From assembly GCF_020404405.1 (NCBI RefSeq), contig NZ_JAIZDA010000009.1:1-64000 (forward strand): DNA of 64,000 nucleotides, in the 5' to 3' direction. Numbering within the stretch: position 1 is the stretch's first letter; each line of letters starts with the position of its first letter. The translations under genes were made by a program, and so were the position numbers. The notes below the pieces were generated by a model, which was not told the origin of the DNA, did not search any database, and worked only from the letters and a program-made list of their open reading frames with translations. Positions 17,066-26,187 of this stretch are shown here, piece by piece. Source of the DNA: Novosphingobium sp. FKTRR1 (GTDB lineage Bacteria; Pseudomonadota; Alphaproteobacteria; Sphingomonadales; Sphingomonadaceae).

Positions 17066-17494
17066 ATGACAAGCCTCCAGCCCCTGTCGGCCAGTGCCGG
17101 CACCGATTCTCCCCCCGCCATCGCTCCGGCTCCGACCCCCGTCGCTGCCGCCGCGACCAAGCCGGGAACGCTGCTTGAAGTCATCCTCGCCTCGCTCGAC
17201 GATGATCAGGCGCAGGACGTGATCACCATCCCGCTCGACGGCAAAAGCTCGATCGCCGATGCGATGGTTATCGCCTCGGGCCGTTCGACCCGGCAGGTCG
17301 CCACCATGGCGCAGAAGCTGGCAGAGCGGGTGAAGCACGCCGGGTTCGGCCATTCGCGCATCGAAGGCCTGCCCGCCGCCGACTGGGTACTGGTCGATAC
17401 CGGTGACGTGGTCGTGCACGTGTTCCGCCCCGAAGTGCGCACGTTCTACAATCTGGAACGCATGTGGGCCTTTGGTGACAAGGGCGCTGCCTGA
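17066..17494 (+). CDS. rsfS: Ribosome silencing factor
   Basis: RsfS binds ribosomal protein uL14 and blocks subunit joining when nutrients are short. The 142-residue product has an Ala/Pro-rich N-terminal extension of about 30 residues, then the family core: LASLDDDQAQDVITIPL, ADAMVIASGRSTRQV, and GDVVVHVFRPEVRTFYNLERMW split at its conserved FR..RxFY-LE motif. The extension may be real or the true start may lie further in, but no better initiation codon precedes the core. Between nadD and rlmH, its usual place. Confidence 0.95.
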   Translation: MTSLQPLSASAGTDSPPAIAPAPTPVAAAATKPGTLLEVILASLDDDQAQDVITIPLDGKSSIADAMVIASGRSTRQVATMAQKLAERVKHAGFGHSRIEGLPAADWVLVDTGDVVVHVFRPEVRTFYNLERMWAFGDKGAA

Positions 17495-17549
17495 AAAACG
17501 TCTCAGGCCACAATTTGCAGGGACACGCGCGCTGAGCTAGGCAGCAGGA

Positions 17550-17975
17550 ATGCTGTTGCACATCATCGCGCGTGGAAAGATCGGCCGTTCGCCTGAGGCG
17601 GATCTGGTCGAGCGCTATGCCAAGCGCATCAGCTGGGGCTTAAAGGTGTCCGAACTGCCCGAGCGTGGCGGTACGGTGCCACCTTTGCCCGCAGGTTCGG
17701 TGCGGCATGTCGCGCTCGACGAACGCGGCGAGACGCTGACTTCGACCGCCTTTGCCCGCATTCTGGAGCGTTGGCGCGATGATGGGGTACGCGAAGCCCG
17801 CTTCCTGATCGGCGCGGCCGACGGCCACGATGCGACTTTGCGCGAGTCGGCCGACCTGCTGATCGCGTTCGGGGCGATGACCTGGCCCCACATGCTGGCG
17901 CGCGCCATGTTGGCTGAACAACTGTGGCGGGCCACCAGTATCGTTGCCGGCCATCCCTATCATCGCGAAGGGTAG
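17550..17975 (+). CDS. rlmH: 23S rRNA (pseudouridine1915-N3)-methyltransferase
   Basis: RlmH is a SPOUT-class methyltransferase that methylates pseudouridine 1915 in helix 69 of 23S rRNA on assembled ribosomes. The 141-residue product has the normal size, the L-D-E-RGETLTST segment, the SAM-binding knot FLIGAADGHD and the conserved end LAEQLWRA...HPYHR. It lies 55 bases after rsfS and 11 bases before the EnvC-like gene. Confidence 0.96.
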   Translation: MLLHIIARGKIGRSPEADLVERYAKRISWGLKVSELPERGGTVPPLPAGSVRHVALDERGETLTSTAFARILERWRDDGVREARFLIGAADGHDATLRESADLLIAFGAMTWPHMLARAMLAEQLWRATSIVAGHPYHREG

Positions 17976-17986
17976 GGGGCGGAGCG

Positions 17987-19240
17987 ATGAGCAAACGCGC
18001 GCTCCTGTCCGGCATTGTTGCGGTGTTGCTGGCACCGGCGCTGCTGGTCACGGGGCTTGGCATGGCGACACGGGCGGTGCTCGCGCAAAACGCACCGTTC
18101 GAAACAGCGGACGAAGCCGCGCGCGCGCTGCACGAGGCGCAAGGCGCGTTGAGCGAGGCGCAGTCTCGCGCAGGCCGTCTTGAGGCTCAGGCCGAACGAG
18201 CCACCGCCGCTGCCGACCGCACGGCACGCGAATCCGCTGCCGTGGCCGCCCGCATTCAACAGGCCGAAGCAGAGATCGCACTGGCCAACGCGCGCATCGC
18301 TTTGATCGACCGCCAGCGCGCGGGGTTGCGCTTGCGTATTGCCCGGCAGCAGGAACCGGTGGTCCGCCTGACCGCCGCGTTGCAGTTGATGGCCAGGCGC
18401 CCGTTGGTGTTCAGCGTGGTGCGGTCGGATTCGTTGCAGGATACCGTCTATTTGCGTGCGGTGCTGGAAACCGTGCTGCCCGACGTGCGCCACCGGACCG
18501 CCGGTCTGCGCGCCGAAGTCTTGCGTGGGCGGGCGCTGCAGGACAGCGCGCGCAACGCAGCCGTCCAGTTGCGTCAGGGCGAGCGCGCGCTTGCCGGGCG
18601 GCGGCAGCAACTGGCCGCGCTGGAAAGCGGTCAGCGTATCGCCCAGCGCGCTGCGCAAGGCTCTGCCAGCCGCGAGAGCGATCGCATGCTGGCCCTGGCC
18701 GAGCAGACCCGCGACTTGTCCGGGCTGATGCAGCAGTTGCAGCAGGAAGGCGCTTTGCGCGCCGAACTGGCGGCGCTGCCGGGGCCGGTCCCGCGTCCGG
18801 CGGCAGCAAACGAGGTGCGGCCGATCATCACCCCGTCGCTCGGGCTGACCAACCGCACCAGCGCGTTCGTCTGGCTTCGCCCGGTCACCGGGCGGATCGT
18901 CACCGGCTTTGGCGAGGCAGCGCAAACCGGGCCGACGCGCGGCATCACCCTTGCCACCGCAGCGGGCGCGCAAGTCATCGCGCCGGGTGCAGGTCGGGTG
19001 GCTTTTGCCGGGCCCTATCGCGGGTTCGGGCAGATCGTGATCGTCGAGCACGATGGCGGCTGGTCGTCGTTGCTGACTTATCTGGGCCGGTTGGATGTCG
19101 GCGTGGGCGATACCGTGCTGCAAGGATCGCCGCTTGGCAGCGCGGGGCAAGGGCGGCCGATCGTCGGGGTGGAACTGCGCCGCGATGGATTGCCGGTCAA
19201 TCCGCTCGATTTCCTCAAGGACCAATCTGCTCGACCCTGA
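17987..19240 (+). CDS. EnvC-like murein hydrolase activator (degenerate LytM domain)
   Basis: A 417-residue periplasmic protein: an N-terminal signal/anchor segment (residues 5-35), a long Ala/Arg/Glu-rich coiled coil (about 40-270) and a C-terminal LytM-like domain (about 305-410). The zinc ligands expected in an active M23 enzyme are missing: where HxGxD should stand the sequence reads RGITLATA, and where HxH should stand it reads IVGVELRRDG. It is therefore predicted to activate amidases rather than cut peptidoglycan, like EnvC. Gene order rlmH-envC-ctpA is typical of alphaproteobacteria. ATG 17987 follows GGAGCG closely. Confidence 0.88.
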   Translation: MSKRALLSGIVAVLLAPALLVTGLGMATRAVLAQNAPFETADEAARALHEAQGALSEAQSRAGRLEAQAERATAAADRTARESAAVAARIQQAEAEIALANARIALIDRQRAGLRLRIARQQEPVVRLTAALQLMARRPLVFSVVRSDSLQDTVYLRAVLETVLPDVRHRTAGLRAEVLRGRALQDSARNAAVQLRQGERALAGRRQQLAALESGQRIAQRAAQGSASRESDRMLALAEQTRDLSGLMQQLQQEGALRAELAALPGPVPRPAAANEVRPIITPSLGLTNRTSAFVWLRPVTGRIVTGFGEAAQTGPTRGITLATAAGAQVIAPGAGRVAFAGPYRGFGQIVIVEHDGGWSSLLTYLGRLDVGVGDTVLQGSPLGSAGQGRPIVGVELRRDGLPVNPLDFLKDQSARP

Positions 19241-19354
19241 CGTCAAAGACTGTTTCGCGCGGGTTACCCCTTGATGCGGCGGTTGCTTACGCCATCTGGT
19301 ATTAACCTTGTCGCGGCTATAGATAGGCGCGTGTCGACACCCTCGCGAAAGACC

Positions 19355-20689
19355 ATGATGGGCAACCGCATCGTTCCTGTTCTGCGTGCCACCTTGCTGG
19401 TCAGCGCCATAGCCCTTCTACCCGCCGCAACCGCAGGGCTGGCGGCGGTAGATGCGCGCACCGGCCCCGAATTCGGCAAGCTGATGGCGATCTATGAACG
19501 GATCAAGTCGAGCTATGTCGATCCGGTCAACGACGACAAGCTGATCAAGGGCGCGATCGACGGGATGCTCGCCACGCTCGATCCGCACAGTGCCTATCTT
19601 GACGCGCGCGATTTCGAGAACCTGCGCACCCAGACCGATGGTTCGTACGGTGGGCTCGGCTTGTCGGTGACGCTCGACGACGGCGCGGTCAAGGTCATTG
19701 CCCCGACCAAGGGCAGCCCTGCCGATCAGGCCGGGGTCAAGGCGGGCGACTTCATTACCCATCTGGATGGCAAGCTGATCTATGGCGGCACGCTCGACGA
19801 GGCGGTCGATCAGATGCGCGGGCCTCCGGGTACGCCGATCCGCCTGACGGTCTATCGCCCGGGTCGCGATGAACCGCTCGATTTCACCATCACCCGCCAG
19901 ATCATCGACCTCAAGCCGGTCGAATGGAAGGTGAAGGACGGCGTCGGTGTGATCTCGGTATCAAGCTTCAGCGCCAATGTCGGCGCCGATGTCAACGATG
20001 CCTTCAACCGCATCCGCACCCAGACCGGGGGGCACCTGAACGGGGTCGTGCTCGACTTGCGCGGCAATCCCGGCGGCCTGCTCGATGAAGCAGTGGCGCT
20101 GTCCGACTTGTTCCTCGACAAGGGCACGATCGTGTCGCAGCGTGGTCGTTATGCCCGCGACAACGAGGTCTATACCGCGCAGCCCGGTGATATCGCGCGC
20201 GGGTTGCCGGTGGTGGTACTGGTAGATGAAGGATCGGCCTCAGCCTCGGAGATCGTGGCGGGCGCGCTGCAAGACAACCATCGCGCGGCGATCCTTGGCC
20301 AGCGCAGCTTCGGCAAGGGCAGCGTGCAGACGCTGCTGCCGCTGACCCGCGATACCGCGCTCAAGCTGACGACGGCGCGGTATTACACGCCATCGGGCCG
20401 TTCGGTGCAGGAAGGCGGGATCGAGCCCGATATCGCGGTGCCGCAGATTTCCGATCCCGATCTGCGCAAGCGGGCCTTGCGCTCGTATCGTGAAAGCGAC
20501 CTGCGCGGCCACCTGATCAACGAGATCAAGGACGACAAGGATCTCGAGAAGGACAAGAACGAGGATCCGCGCTTCAAGATGACGCCCGAGGAATTGAAGG
20601 CCAAGGGCATCGACGATTTCCAGTTGTGGTACGCAGTGCGCACTTTGGGGCACACCAACCCCGCCGCGCTTGCGTTTCAGCGGCGCTAA
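19355..20689 (+). CDS. ctpA: S41 family C-terminal processing peptidase
   Basis: A 444-residue periplasmic serine protease. After a signal peptide (VLRATLLVSAIALLPAATAG) come a helical segment, a PDZ domain (YGGLGLSVTLDDG ... AGVKAGDFI) and the S41 catalytic domain with the nucleophile in DEGSASASEI and the general-base lysine in GQRSFGKGSVQ. It ends in a highly charged tail (NEIKDDKDLEKDKNEDP). CtpA-type proteases trim or degrade periplasmic and lipoprotein substrates. The start is set at ATG 19355 (or 19358), directly before the signal peptide; a start at 19271 would put 28 non-conserved residues in front. Confidence 0.94.
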   Translation: MMGNRIVPVLRATLLVSAIALLPAATAGLAAVDARTGPEFGKLMAIYERIKSSYVDPVNDDKLIKGAIDGMLATLDPHSAYLDARDFENLRTQTDGSYGGLGLSVTLDDGAVKVIAPTKGSPADQAGVKAGDFITHLDGKLIYGGTLDEAVDQMRGPPGTPIRLTVYRPGRDEPLDFTITRQIIDLKPVEWKVKDGVGVISVSSFSANVGADVNDAFNRIRTQTGGHLNGVVLDLRGNPGGLLDEAVALSDLFLDKGTIVSQRGRYARDNEVYTAQPGDIARGLPVVVLVDEGSASASEIVAGALQDNHRAAILGQRSFGKGSVQTLLPLTRDTALKLTTARYYTPSGRSVQEGGIEPDIAVPQISDPDLRKRALRSYRESDLRGHLINEIKDDKDLEKDKNEDPRFKMTPEELKAKGIDDFQLWYAVRTLGHTNPAALAFQRR

Positions 20690-20703
20690 GGGTGGTCGGG
20701 ACC

Positions 20704-21189
20704 ATGGCTGGATCAAGTCCCGCTCGCACCGCGCACTTGCTGGCGCTGGTCGTTCCGGTGGCGCTGCTGGGCGGCGCCTATACCTCGCAGTATGGCTTCG
20801 GGTTGGTCCCGTGCGAGATGTGCTGGTGGCAGCGCTATCCGCACTTTGCCGCGATCGGGCTTGGCGTGCTTGCCAATGTGCTGCCCCACCCCCGCGCGCG
20901 TGACGCGTTCGCTTGGGCGGCGGCCGTGGCGATCCTTGCCAGCGGGCTGATCGGCGCGTTCCATGCCGGGGTCGAATATGGTTGGTGGCAGGGGATCACC
21001 ACCTGTTCGACCACGCAACTGGGCGCCGATCCGCTTGCGGCCATCCTCAACGCGCCGCTGGTGCGCTGCGATGTGGCCCAGTGGACACTGTTCGGAATCA
21101 GTCTGGCGGGTTATAATTTCCTCGTTTCAACCGGCGCGGCGCTGGCAATTTTTGCCCTGCTGACCCGCGCCCGGAAAGGTGCTGCATGA
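20704..21189 (+). CDS. Disulfide bond formation protein B
   Basis: A 161-residue inner-membrane quinone reductase-like protein that would reoxidise periplasmic DsbA. Four hydrophobic helices are visible. The first cysteine pair is CEMC (C37 and C40) followed by WWQRYPH, the second pair is split between ITTCSTT and LVRCDV. ATG 20704 gives a normal family N-terminus. The stop overlaps the coq7 ATG in an ATGA junction at 21186-21189, so the two are translationally coupled. It follows ctpA after 14 bases. Confidence 0.93.
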   Translation: MAGSSPARTAHLLALVVPVALLGGAYTSQYGFGLVPCEMCWWQRYPHFAAIGLGVLANVLPHPRARDAFAWAAAVAILASGLIGAFHAGVEYGWWQGITTCSTTQLGADPLAAILNAPLVRCDVAQWTLFGISLAGYNFLVSTGAALAIFALLTRARKGAA

Positions 21190-21695
21190 GCCGCTTTGCA
21201 CAGATGATCCGGGTCGATCAGGCCGGCGAGTTCGGCGCGACGCGGATCTATGCCGGGCAACTTGCCGTGATGGGTGACCGGGGCCCGCACGCCGCCGAGA
21301 TCGCCGCGATGGCGCAACAGGAAGAGGGCCACCGGCGCAAGTTCGATGCGCTGCTGAGTGCGCGCGGCGTGCGACCGACCGCGCTGCGGCCGCTGTGGTC
21401 GGCAGCCGGTTTCGCACTTGGCGCGGCGACAGCATTGATCGGCCCCGAAGCGGCGATGGCCTGCACCGCCGCGATCGAGACCGAGATCGACCGCCACTAT
21501 ACCGAACAGCTTGAGGAACTGGGCGACGAAGACCCGGAACTGGCCACGCTGGTCCGTGAATTCCGCGATGATGAGCGCGAACACCGCGATGCCGCATTCG
21601 CTGCGGGTGCGGAAAGGGCACCGGCCTATCCCTTGCTGTTCAACGCGATCCGGTTGGGTTGCCGTGCGGCGATTGCCGTTTCCAAGCGTATCTGA
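21186..21695 (+). CDS. coq7: 3-demethoxyubiquinol 3-hydroxylase (Coq7 family)
   Basis: Coq7 is a di-iron oxygenase that hydroxylates demethoxyubiquinol near the end of ubiquinone synthesis. The 169-residue product has the iron ligands in the expected order: E in QAGEFGA, ExxH in QQEEGHRR, E in AIETEID and ExxH in DEREHRD. It is likely a peripheral inner-membrane protein. The ATG overlaps the dsbB stop. Coupling of a ubiquinone-synthesis gene with the quinone-using DsbB is suggestive but may only reflect shared transcription. Confidence 0.95.
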   Translation: MSRFAQMIRVDQAGEFGATRIYAGQLAVMGDRGPHAAEIAAMAQQEEGHRRKFDALLSARGVRPTALRPLWSAAGFALGAATALIGPEAAMACTAAIETEIDRHYTEQLEELGDEDPELATLVREFRDDEREHRDAAFAAGAERAPAYPLLFNAIRLGCRAAIAVSKRI

Positions 21696-21824
21696 CGCTT
21701 ACGACTGTCGCGGACCGGCACATTTTTGCCAGCTTCCGCTTGATCAAAAGCAAGGATGCCGCTTCACCTACCGTTCAAGGGGTATCTGCCCTATAGGGCT
21801 TTGATCCCGATTGGAGTTTTCCCG

Positions 21825-22379
21825 ATGCAGCGCCTGATCCTGACCGCCGTCGCGCTTGCCACATCGGCAGCCTTTGCGCCTTTGCCCGCCGCCGCGCAGG
21901 ATGTCGCGGGCGAGAAGGTCAACCAGTTGATCATCTATGGCAACGACGCGTGCCCGCCCTCGACCGATGAACAGATAACCGTTTGCGCCCGCAAGGACGA
22001 AGGCGAACGCTTCCGCATTCCCGCACCCTTGCGCGACAACCCCAATGCCTCGGTCAATCAGGGCTGGACCGACCGGGTCAAAGCCTATGAGACGGTTGGC
22101 GCGGCCGGGGTTGCATCCTGCTCGCCGGTCGGTGCTTCTGGCGCTTCGGGTTGCATGGCCAAGCTGATCAACGCCGCCTACGCCGAAAAGAAGCAGTCGA
22201 GCGACGTGCAGTTCGGCAAGCTGATCGACGAAGCCCGCCAGAAGCGGCTGCAATCTGTGGACAAGGATGCTGCCGAGGAACAGGCTCGCGTCGAAGTACT
22301 GGAAAAGGAATACGACGCCAAGCTGGCCCGCGAGCGCGCCGGGACGGCCGCGCCCGCTGTGCCAACGCCGCCGCAATAA
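21825..22379 (+). CDS. Secreted protein of unknown function
   Basis: A 184-residue product with a signal peptide (MQRLILTAVALATSAAFAPL, cleavage near AAA-Q). The mature part has a Cys pair in NDACPPSTDEQITVCARK and another in VASCSPVGASG and GCMAKL, then a charged helical region and an Ala/Pro-rich end. It resembles a sphingomonad-specific secreted family with no known role. ATG 21825 lies directly before the signal peptide; an upstream ATG at 21756 would spoil it. A 129-base gap separates it from coq7, and a strong terminator follows. Confidence 0.8.
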   Translation: MQRLILTAVALATSAAFAPLPAAAQDVAGEKVNQLIIYGNDACPPSTDEQITVCARKDEGERFRIPAPLRDNPNASVNQGWTDRVKAYETVGAAGVASCSPVGASGASGCMAKLINAAYAEKKQSSDVQFGKLIDEARQKRLQSVDKDAAEEQARVEVLEKEYDAKLARERAGTAAPAVPTPPQ

Positions 22380-22406
22380 GCCGCGTTCAGCGAGGCTGAT
22401 GGAACG

Positions 22407-22433
22407 AAGGCCCGCGCACCATGCGCGGGCCTT
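22407..22433. terminator. Bidirectional intrinsic terminator
   Basis: A perfect 12-bp stem, AAGGCCCGCGCA with TGCGCGGGCCTT, closes a CCA loop and is followed by TCCGTTTT on the plus strand. It lies between the converging secreted-protein gene and fabI and probably serves both. Confidence 0.85.
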
Positions 22434-22484
22434 TCCGTTTTGGCAGAGCCGATTCGCTCAATGCGAACCGCCGGATCTTGCTGG

Positions 22485-23288
22485 TCAGCCCAGCGCGATA
22501 TCGGGCGCGTCTTCCTGCTTCATGCCGATCACGTGGTAACCGGCATCGACGTGGTGGACCTCGCCGGTGACGCCCGACGACAAATCGGACACCAGGTAGA
22601 GGCCCGCCCCGCCCACGTCGTCGATTGTGACATTGCGGCGCAGCGGGGCATTCAGTTCGTTCCACTTCAGGATGTAGCGGAAATCGCCGATGCCACTGGC
22701 GGCCAGCGTGCGGATCGGACCTGCGGAAATCGCGTTGACCCGCACGTTCTGCGGGCCGCAATCGTTGGCGAGATATTTCACGCTGGTTTCGAGCGCCGCC
22801 TTGGCCACGCCCATCACGTTGTAATGCGGCACGACCTTTTCCGCCCCGTAATAGGTCAGCGTCAGGATCGACCCGCCATCGGGCATCATCGGCAGGGCGC
22901 GCTGGGTCACCGCGACCAGGCTGTAGGCCGAAATGTTCATGGTCATCAGGAAGTTGTCGAGCGTCGTGTCGTAATAACGCCCACGCAACTGGTTCTTGTC
23001 GGAATAGCCGATGGCGTGGACGACGAAGTCGATCGTCGGCCAGCGTTCCGCCAAAGTCGCGAACGCGGTATCGAGCGCGGCCATGTCGGACACGTCGCAA
23101 TCGATCAGGAAGTCGCTGCCAAGGCTGGCCGCCAGCGGACGAACGCGCTTTTCCAGCGCCTCACCCTGATAGGCGAAGGCCAGTTCGGCGCCTGCTTCGT
23201 GCAGCTTCTTCGCGATTCCCCACGCCAGTGACTTGTCGTTGGCCAGGCCCATGATCAGCCCGCGTTTGCCTTGCATCAATCCGGTCAT
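22485..23288 (-). CDS. fabI: Enoyl-[acyl-carrier-protein] reductase (NADH)
   Basis: FabI reduces trans-2-enoyl-ACP in each fatty-acid elongation cycle. The 267-residue short-chain dehydrogenase fold begins with GKRGLIMGLANDKSLAWGIA, has the FabI-type active site YNVMGVAK (Tyr-x6-Lys) preceded by LTYYGAEKV, and ends with the VTGEVHHVDAGYHVIGM segment. The start overlaps the end of the upstream yihY-like gene by 4 bases, so it is probably translated from a shared mRNA with that gene and the DnaJ-like gene. Confidence 0.97.
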   Translation of the reverse strand: MTGLMQGKRGLIMGLANDKSLAWGIAKKLHEAGAELAFAYQGEALEKRVRPLAASLGSDFLIDCDVSDMAALDTAFATLAERWPTIDFVVHAIGYSDKNQLRGRYYDTTLDNFLMTMNISAYSLVAVTQRALPMMPDGGSILTLTYYGAEKVVPHYNVMGVAKAALETSVKYLANDCGPQNVRVNAISAGPIRTLAASGIGDFRYILKWNELNAPLRRNVTIDDVGGAGLYLVSDLSSGVTGEVHHVDAGYHVIGMKQEDAPDIALG

Positions 23289-24397
23289 GCGTCCTCTTGT
23301 CTCACTTCCTCGGCAATCTGCCCGGCGCGTCTGGCACTGGCGGATTTCCCGTCATTCAGAAAAGCTCTGTCATCGGCCTGGCCCAGCGTATCGCGTTCCT
23401 CCGGCGTTTCGGCCAGCGCGGCGTTGAGTTCGGCTCCTACTACCATCCCTAAGCCGACCAGCCAGAAAAAGAAAAGCGCGATCATCACTCCGGCCAGGCT
23501 GCCATAAGTCAGATCGTAGGTGAAAAGATGGCGCAGCAGCTTGGGCAGCGCGGTCGTGACTGCCAGCCACCAGCCGGTGACGAACAGTGCGCCGGGCCAT
23601 TTGGGATAGCGGCTGCCACGATAGGCCGATGGCGTCAGCGAAATGAACAGTACCCACAGCGCGCCATAGAGCACAACCAGCGGCACCAGTTGCGACCGGG
23701 CCAGCATGGTGATCCAGCCGGTCAGCTCGGGCGCCAGCGCCAGCAGCGCTTCCTGCGCGGCGCTGAGTGCCACTTGCGCGGTGATTGCCAGCAGCAGCGC
23801 CACGACCGCAGCGATGATCAGTCCGGTCGACGTCAGTCGGTGAAACCAGAATCCGCGGGTCCAGCGGGTGCCATAGGCGCGGCGCAGCACATCGCGGATG
23901 GTTTCGACCAGACTGCTGACGGTCCACAGGCCAACCAGCCCACCGATCCACAGCAGCCACCCACTGCGCGCCGCGATCACGCCTTGCGCCACCGGTTGCA
24001 GCACATTGGCGACATCGGGCGGCATGGCTCGCAACACCGCATCGACTGCAGCGGAGCGCTGCCTGGCCTCGCCCAGCAGCGAAAACAGCGCGGCCCCGGT
24101 GATGAAGAACGGAAACAGCGACACCAGCACCATGTAGGCGAAGTTACCGGCGTGGATCGTGCCGTCGTTGACCACGCCGGTCCAGACGCGGTGCAGCACC
24201 TCGCGGATGCGCGCGCGCTTGATCGTCTGCGCGGTGGTACGGCCGGTGGTTTGGCCAGAGGACTGGGAATCGCGGCGGACCTTGCGCAAGGCCTCGCGCC
24301 GCCGCGCCTCGGGCGAAAGGTCGGGGATCAGCGGGGACGTGATGTCACCAGCTTGCCTGCCACCCGGCGCAGCCTCATCGCCGGGCAGGGCTGGCAT
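23285..24397 (-). CDS. YihY/BrkB family inner-membrane protein
   Basis: A 370-residue protein of the YihY/virulence factor BrkB family with about six membrane helices. A cytoplasmic basic N-terminus (1-75) precedes FAYMVLVSLFPFFITGAAL; the family block TYDLTYGSLAGVMIALFFFWL lies near the C-terminus, followed by a charged tail. Despite an old ribonuclease BN label for the family, it has no nuclease; its function is unknown. It sits 3 bases after the DnaJ-like gene and overlaps fabI by 4 bases. Confidence 0.92.
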   Translation of the reverse strand: MPALPGDEAAPGGRQAGDITSPLIPDLSPEARRREALRKVRRDSQSSGQTTGRTTAQTIKRARIREVLHRVWTGVVNDGTIHAGNFAYMVLVSLFPFFITGAALFSLLGEARQRSAAVDAVLRAMPPDVANVLQPVAQGVIAARSGWLLWIGGLVGLWTVSSLVETIRDVLRRAYGTRWTRGFWFHRLTSTGLIIAAVVALLLAITAQVALSAAQEALLALAPELTGWITMLARSQLVPLVVLYGALWVLFISLTPSAYRGSRYPKWPGALFVTGWWLAVTTALPKLLRHLFTYDLTYGSLAGVMIALFFFWLVGLGMVVGAELNAALAETPEERDTLGQADDRAFLNDGKSASARRAGQIAEEVRQEDA

Positions 24398-24400
24398 CGC

Positions 24401-25378
24401 TCAAAGTCCCAGTTTCTCGCGCGGGTTGCGTTCATCCACCCAGCCATCAAGCCGTTCGCGCAAGGCGATGCCTTGCGGCGTGTCGGCGGCGGGCAGATCG
24501 ATCTGCACGGTCACCAGCTGGTCGCCCCTCTCACCATTCTTGGCAAAGAAGCCCTTGCCCTTGAGCCGCAAGGTGCGCCCGCTTGAGGTACCCGGCGCGA
24601 TCGTGAGCATGACTGCACCATCGACGGTCGGCACTTTGACTTTTCCGCCCGCGATCGCCTCGGTCAAAGTGATCGGCAGATCGACGCGGATATGGTTGCC
24701 ATCGCGGACGAAAAAGGGGTGCGGCGCGATCTCGATGGTGACGATGGCATCGCCAAATCCGCCCGGACCCGCCTCGCCCTTGCCGCCCAGCCGCACCTGC
24801 TGGCCGTTTTCGACGCCCGGCGGTACTTTCAGCTCGATCGTCTTGCCATCGCTCAGCGTCACGCGCTGTGCGGCACGCGTGGCGGCATCGGTGAACGGAA
24901 CCACCAGCCGATACGGGATGTTGGCCCCTTTGGGCGGGGGCGCGCGGCGCGATCCGAACGGACTGCCACCGCCAAAGCCGCCGCCAGCACCGCCACGACC
25001 GCCGAACAGCCCTTCGAACAAGTCGCCAATGTCCGCGCCATCTCCGCCCGGCCCTTCGAAGCCATCGTGCCGGAAACCGCGCTGGCCACCGCCCGCGCCC
25101 GCGCCAAAGCCGCCCTGCCGACCGCCTGCTCCACCAAAGCCGAACGGCGCGGTCGGGTTGCCATCGGCGTCGATCTCGCCCCGGTCGAACCGCGCGCGCT
25201 TGTCCTTGTCCGACAGCAGGTCGTACGCGCCGGTCACCTCGGCAAACCGCTCGGTTGCGCGCGGGTTGTCCTTGTTGTGATCGGGGTGCAGTTCCTTGGC
25301 CAGTTTGCGATAGGCGGACTTGATGTCCTTTTCGCTGGCGCTGCGGCTGAGGCCGAGAAGGGTGTAGGGATCTTGCAT
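24401..25378 (-). CDS. DnaJ-like (CbpA-type) co-chaperone
   Basis: A 325-residue Hsp40 of the class II type. The J domain (1-66) has the HPD motif in ELHPDHNK, followed by a Gly/Phe-rich linker rich in GGFG and GGRGG (about 75-150) and two DnaJ C-terminal substrate-binding domains (VPPGVENGQQVRLGGKG and TLRLKGKGF). The CxxCxGxG zinc repeats of DnaJ itself are absent, which points to CbpA or a curved-DNA-binding type chaperone. ATG 25378 is chosen; twelve extra codons to 25414 are not conserved. It heads the minus-strand unit with yihY and fabI and is divergent from pdxH. Confidence 0.92.
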   Translation of the reverse strand: MQDPYTLLGLSRSASEKDIKSAYRKLAKELHPDHNKDNPRATERFAEVTGAYDLLSDKDKRARFDRGEIDADGNPTAPFGFGGAGGRQGGFGAGAGGGQRGFRHDGFEGPGGDGADIGDLFEGLFGGRGGAGGGFGGGSPFGSRRAPPPKGANIPYRLVVPFTDAATRAAQRVTLSDGKTIELKVPPGVENGQQVRLGGKGEAGPGGFGDAIVTIEIAPHPFFVRDGNHIRVDLPITLTEAIAGGKVKVPTVDGAVMLTIAPGTSSGRTLRLKGKGFFAKNGERGDQLVTVQIDLPAADTPQGIALRERLDGWVDERNPREKLGL

Positions 25379-25542
25379 GGGCCTCAAGCTAGGAGTGACG
25401 GGCATTGCCCGCAAGGTTCGCTTTCCCGCGAATTCTCGTTAGTCTACGCACGGCGCGCTGCATTGATCCCGGTCATGGTTCCCGATCCGTTTGCAGCAGA
25501 CAGAACGGGGCCGAAACGTCGGCCCGCCAACAGCTACAGGAC

Positions 25543-26178
25543 ATGCCCGTGACCACACCCGCCAGCGCCCCTCAAGCCAGCGCTTCTGACGCCATTCCCG
25601 CAGGCGATCCCTTCGCCATCTTCGAGGACTGGTTCGCGCAGGCCCGCGTGCATGAACCCAATGACCCCAACGCCATGGCGCTGGCCACCGCCACGCCCGA
25701 TGGCGTGCCGTCGGTGCGGATGGTGCTGCTGAAAGGACACGGTCCCGATGGATTCGTGTTCTACACCAACTTCCACAGCCGCAAGGGCGGCGAACTGGCC
25801 GCCAACGACCACGTTGCGCTGCTGTTCCACTGGAAAAGCCTGCGCCGCCAGATTCGTGTCGAAGGGACCATCACCGAGGTGACCTCGGCAGAGGCCGACG
25901 CCTATTTCGCCAGTCGGCATCCGGAATCGCGGCTGGGCTCGGCGGCGTCAGACCAGTCGCGCCCGCTGGCGGCGCGGCAGGACTACCTCGACCGGGTCGA
26001 ATTGCTGCGTGCACAGTACCCCGATGGCAACGTGCCGCGCCCGGGGCACTGGTCGGGCTATCGTGTCACGCCTGCGGCCATCGAGTTCTGGCAGGATCGC
26101 GATCATCGGCTGCACGAACGCCGCCGTTTTGTGCGCGATGCTATGCAAGGGTGGAACAGCACGCTGCTTTACCCGTAA
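25543..26178 (+). CDS. pdxH: Pyridoxamine 5'-phosphate oxidase
   Basis: PdxH is an FMN enzyme that oxidises pyridoxine or pyridoxamine phosphate to pyridoxal phosphate, the last step of vitamin B6 synthesis and salvage. The 211-residue protein shows PDGVPSVRMVLLKG, FYTNFHSRKGGEL, LLFHWKSLRRQIRVEG and the C-terminal DRDHRLHERRRF and W-x-S-x-LLYP-type ending. The start is ATG 25543 (GTG 25549 is also possible); the longer frame from 25405 covers the divergent promoter region. Confidence 0.96.
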   Translation: MPVTTPASAPQASASDAIPAGDPFAIFEDWFAQARVHEPNDPNAMALATATPDGVPSVRMVLLKGHGPDGFVFYTNFHSRKGGELAANDHVALLFHWKSLRRQIRVEGTITEVTSAEADAYFASRHPESRLGSAASDQSRPLAARQDYLDRVELLRAQYPDGNVPRPGHWSGYRVTPAAIEFWQDRDHRLHERRRFVRDAMQGWNSTLLYP

Positions 26179-26187
26179 GATGGCATC

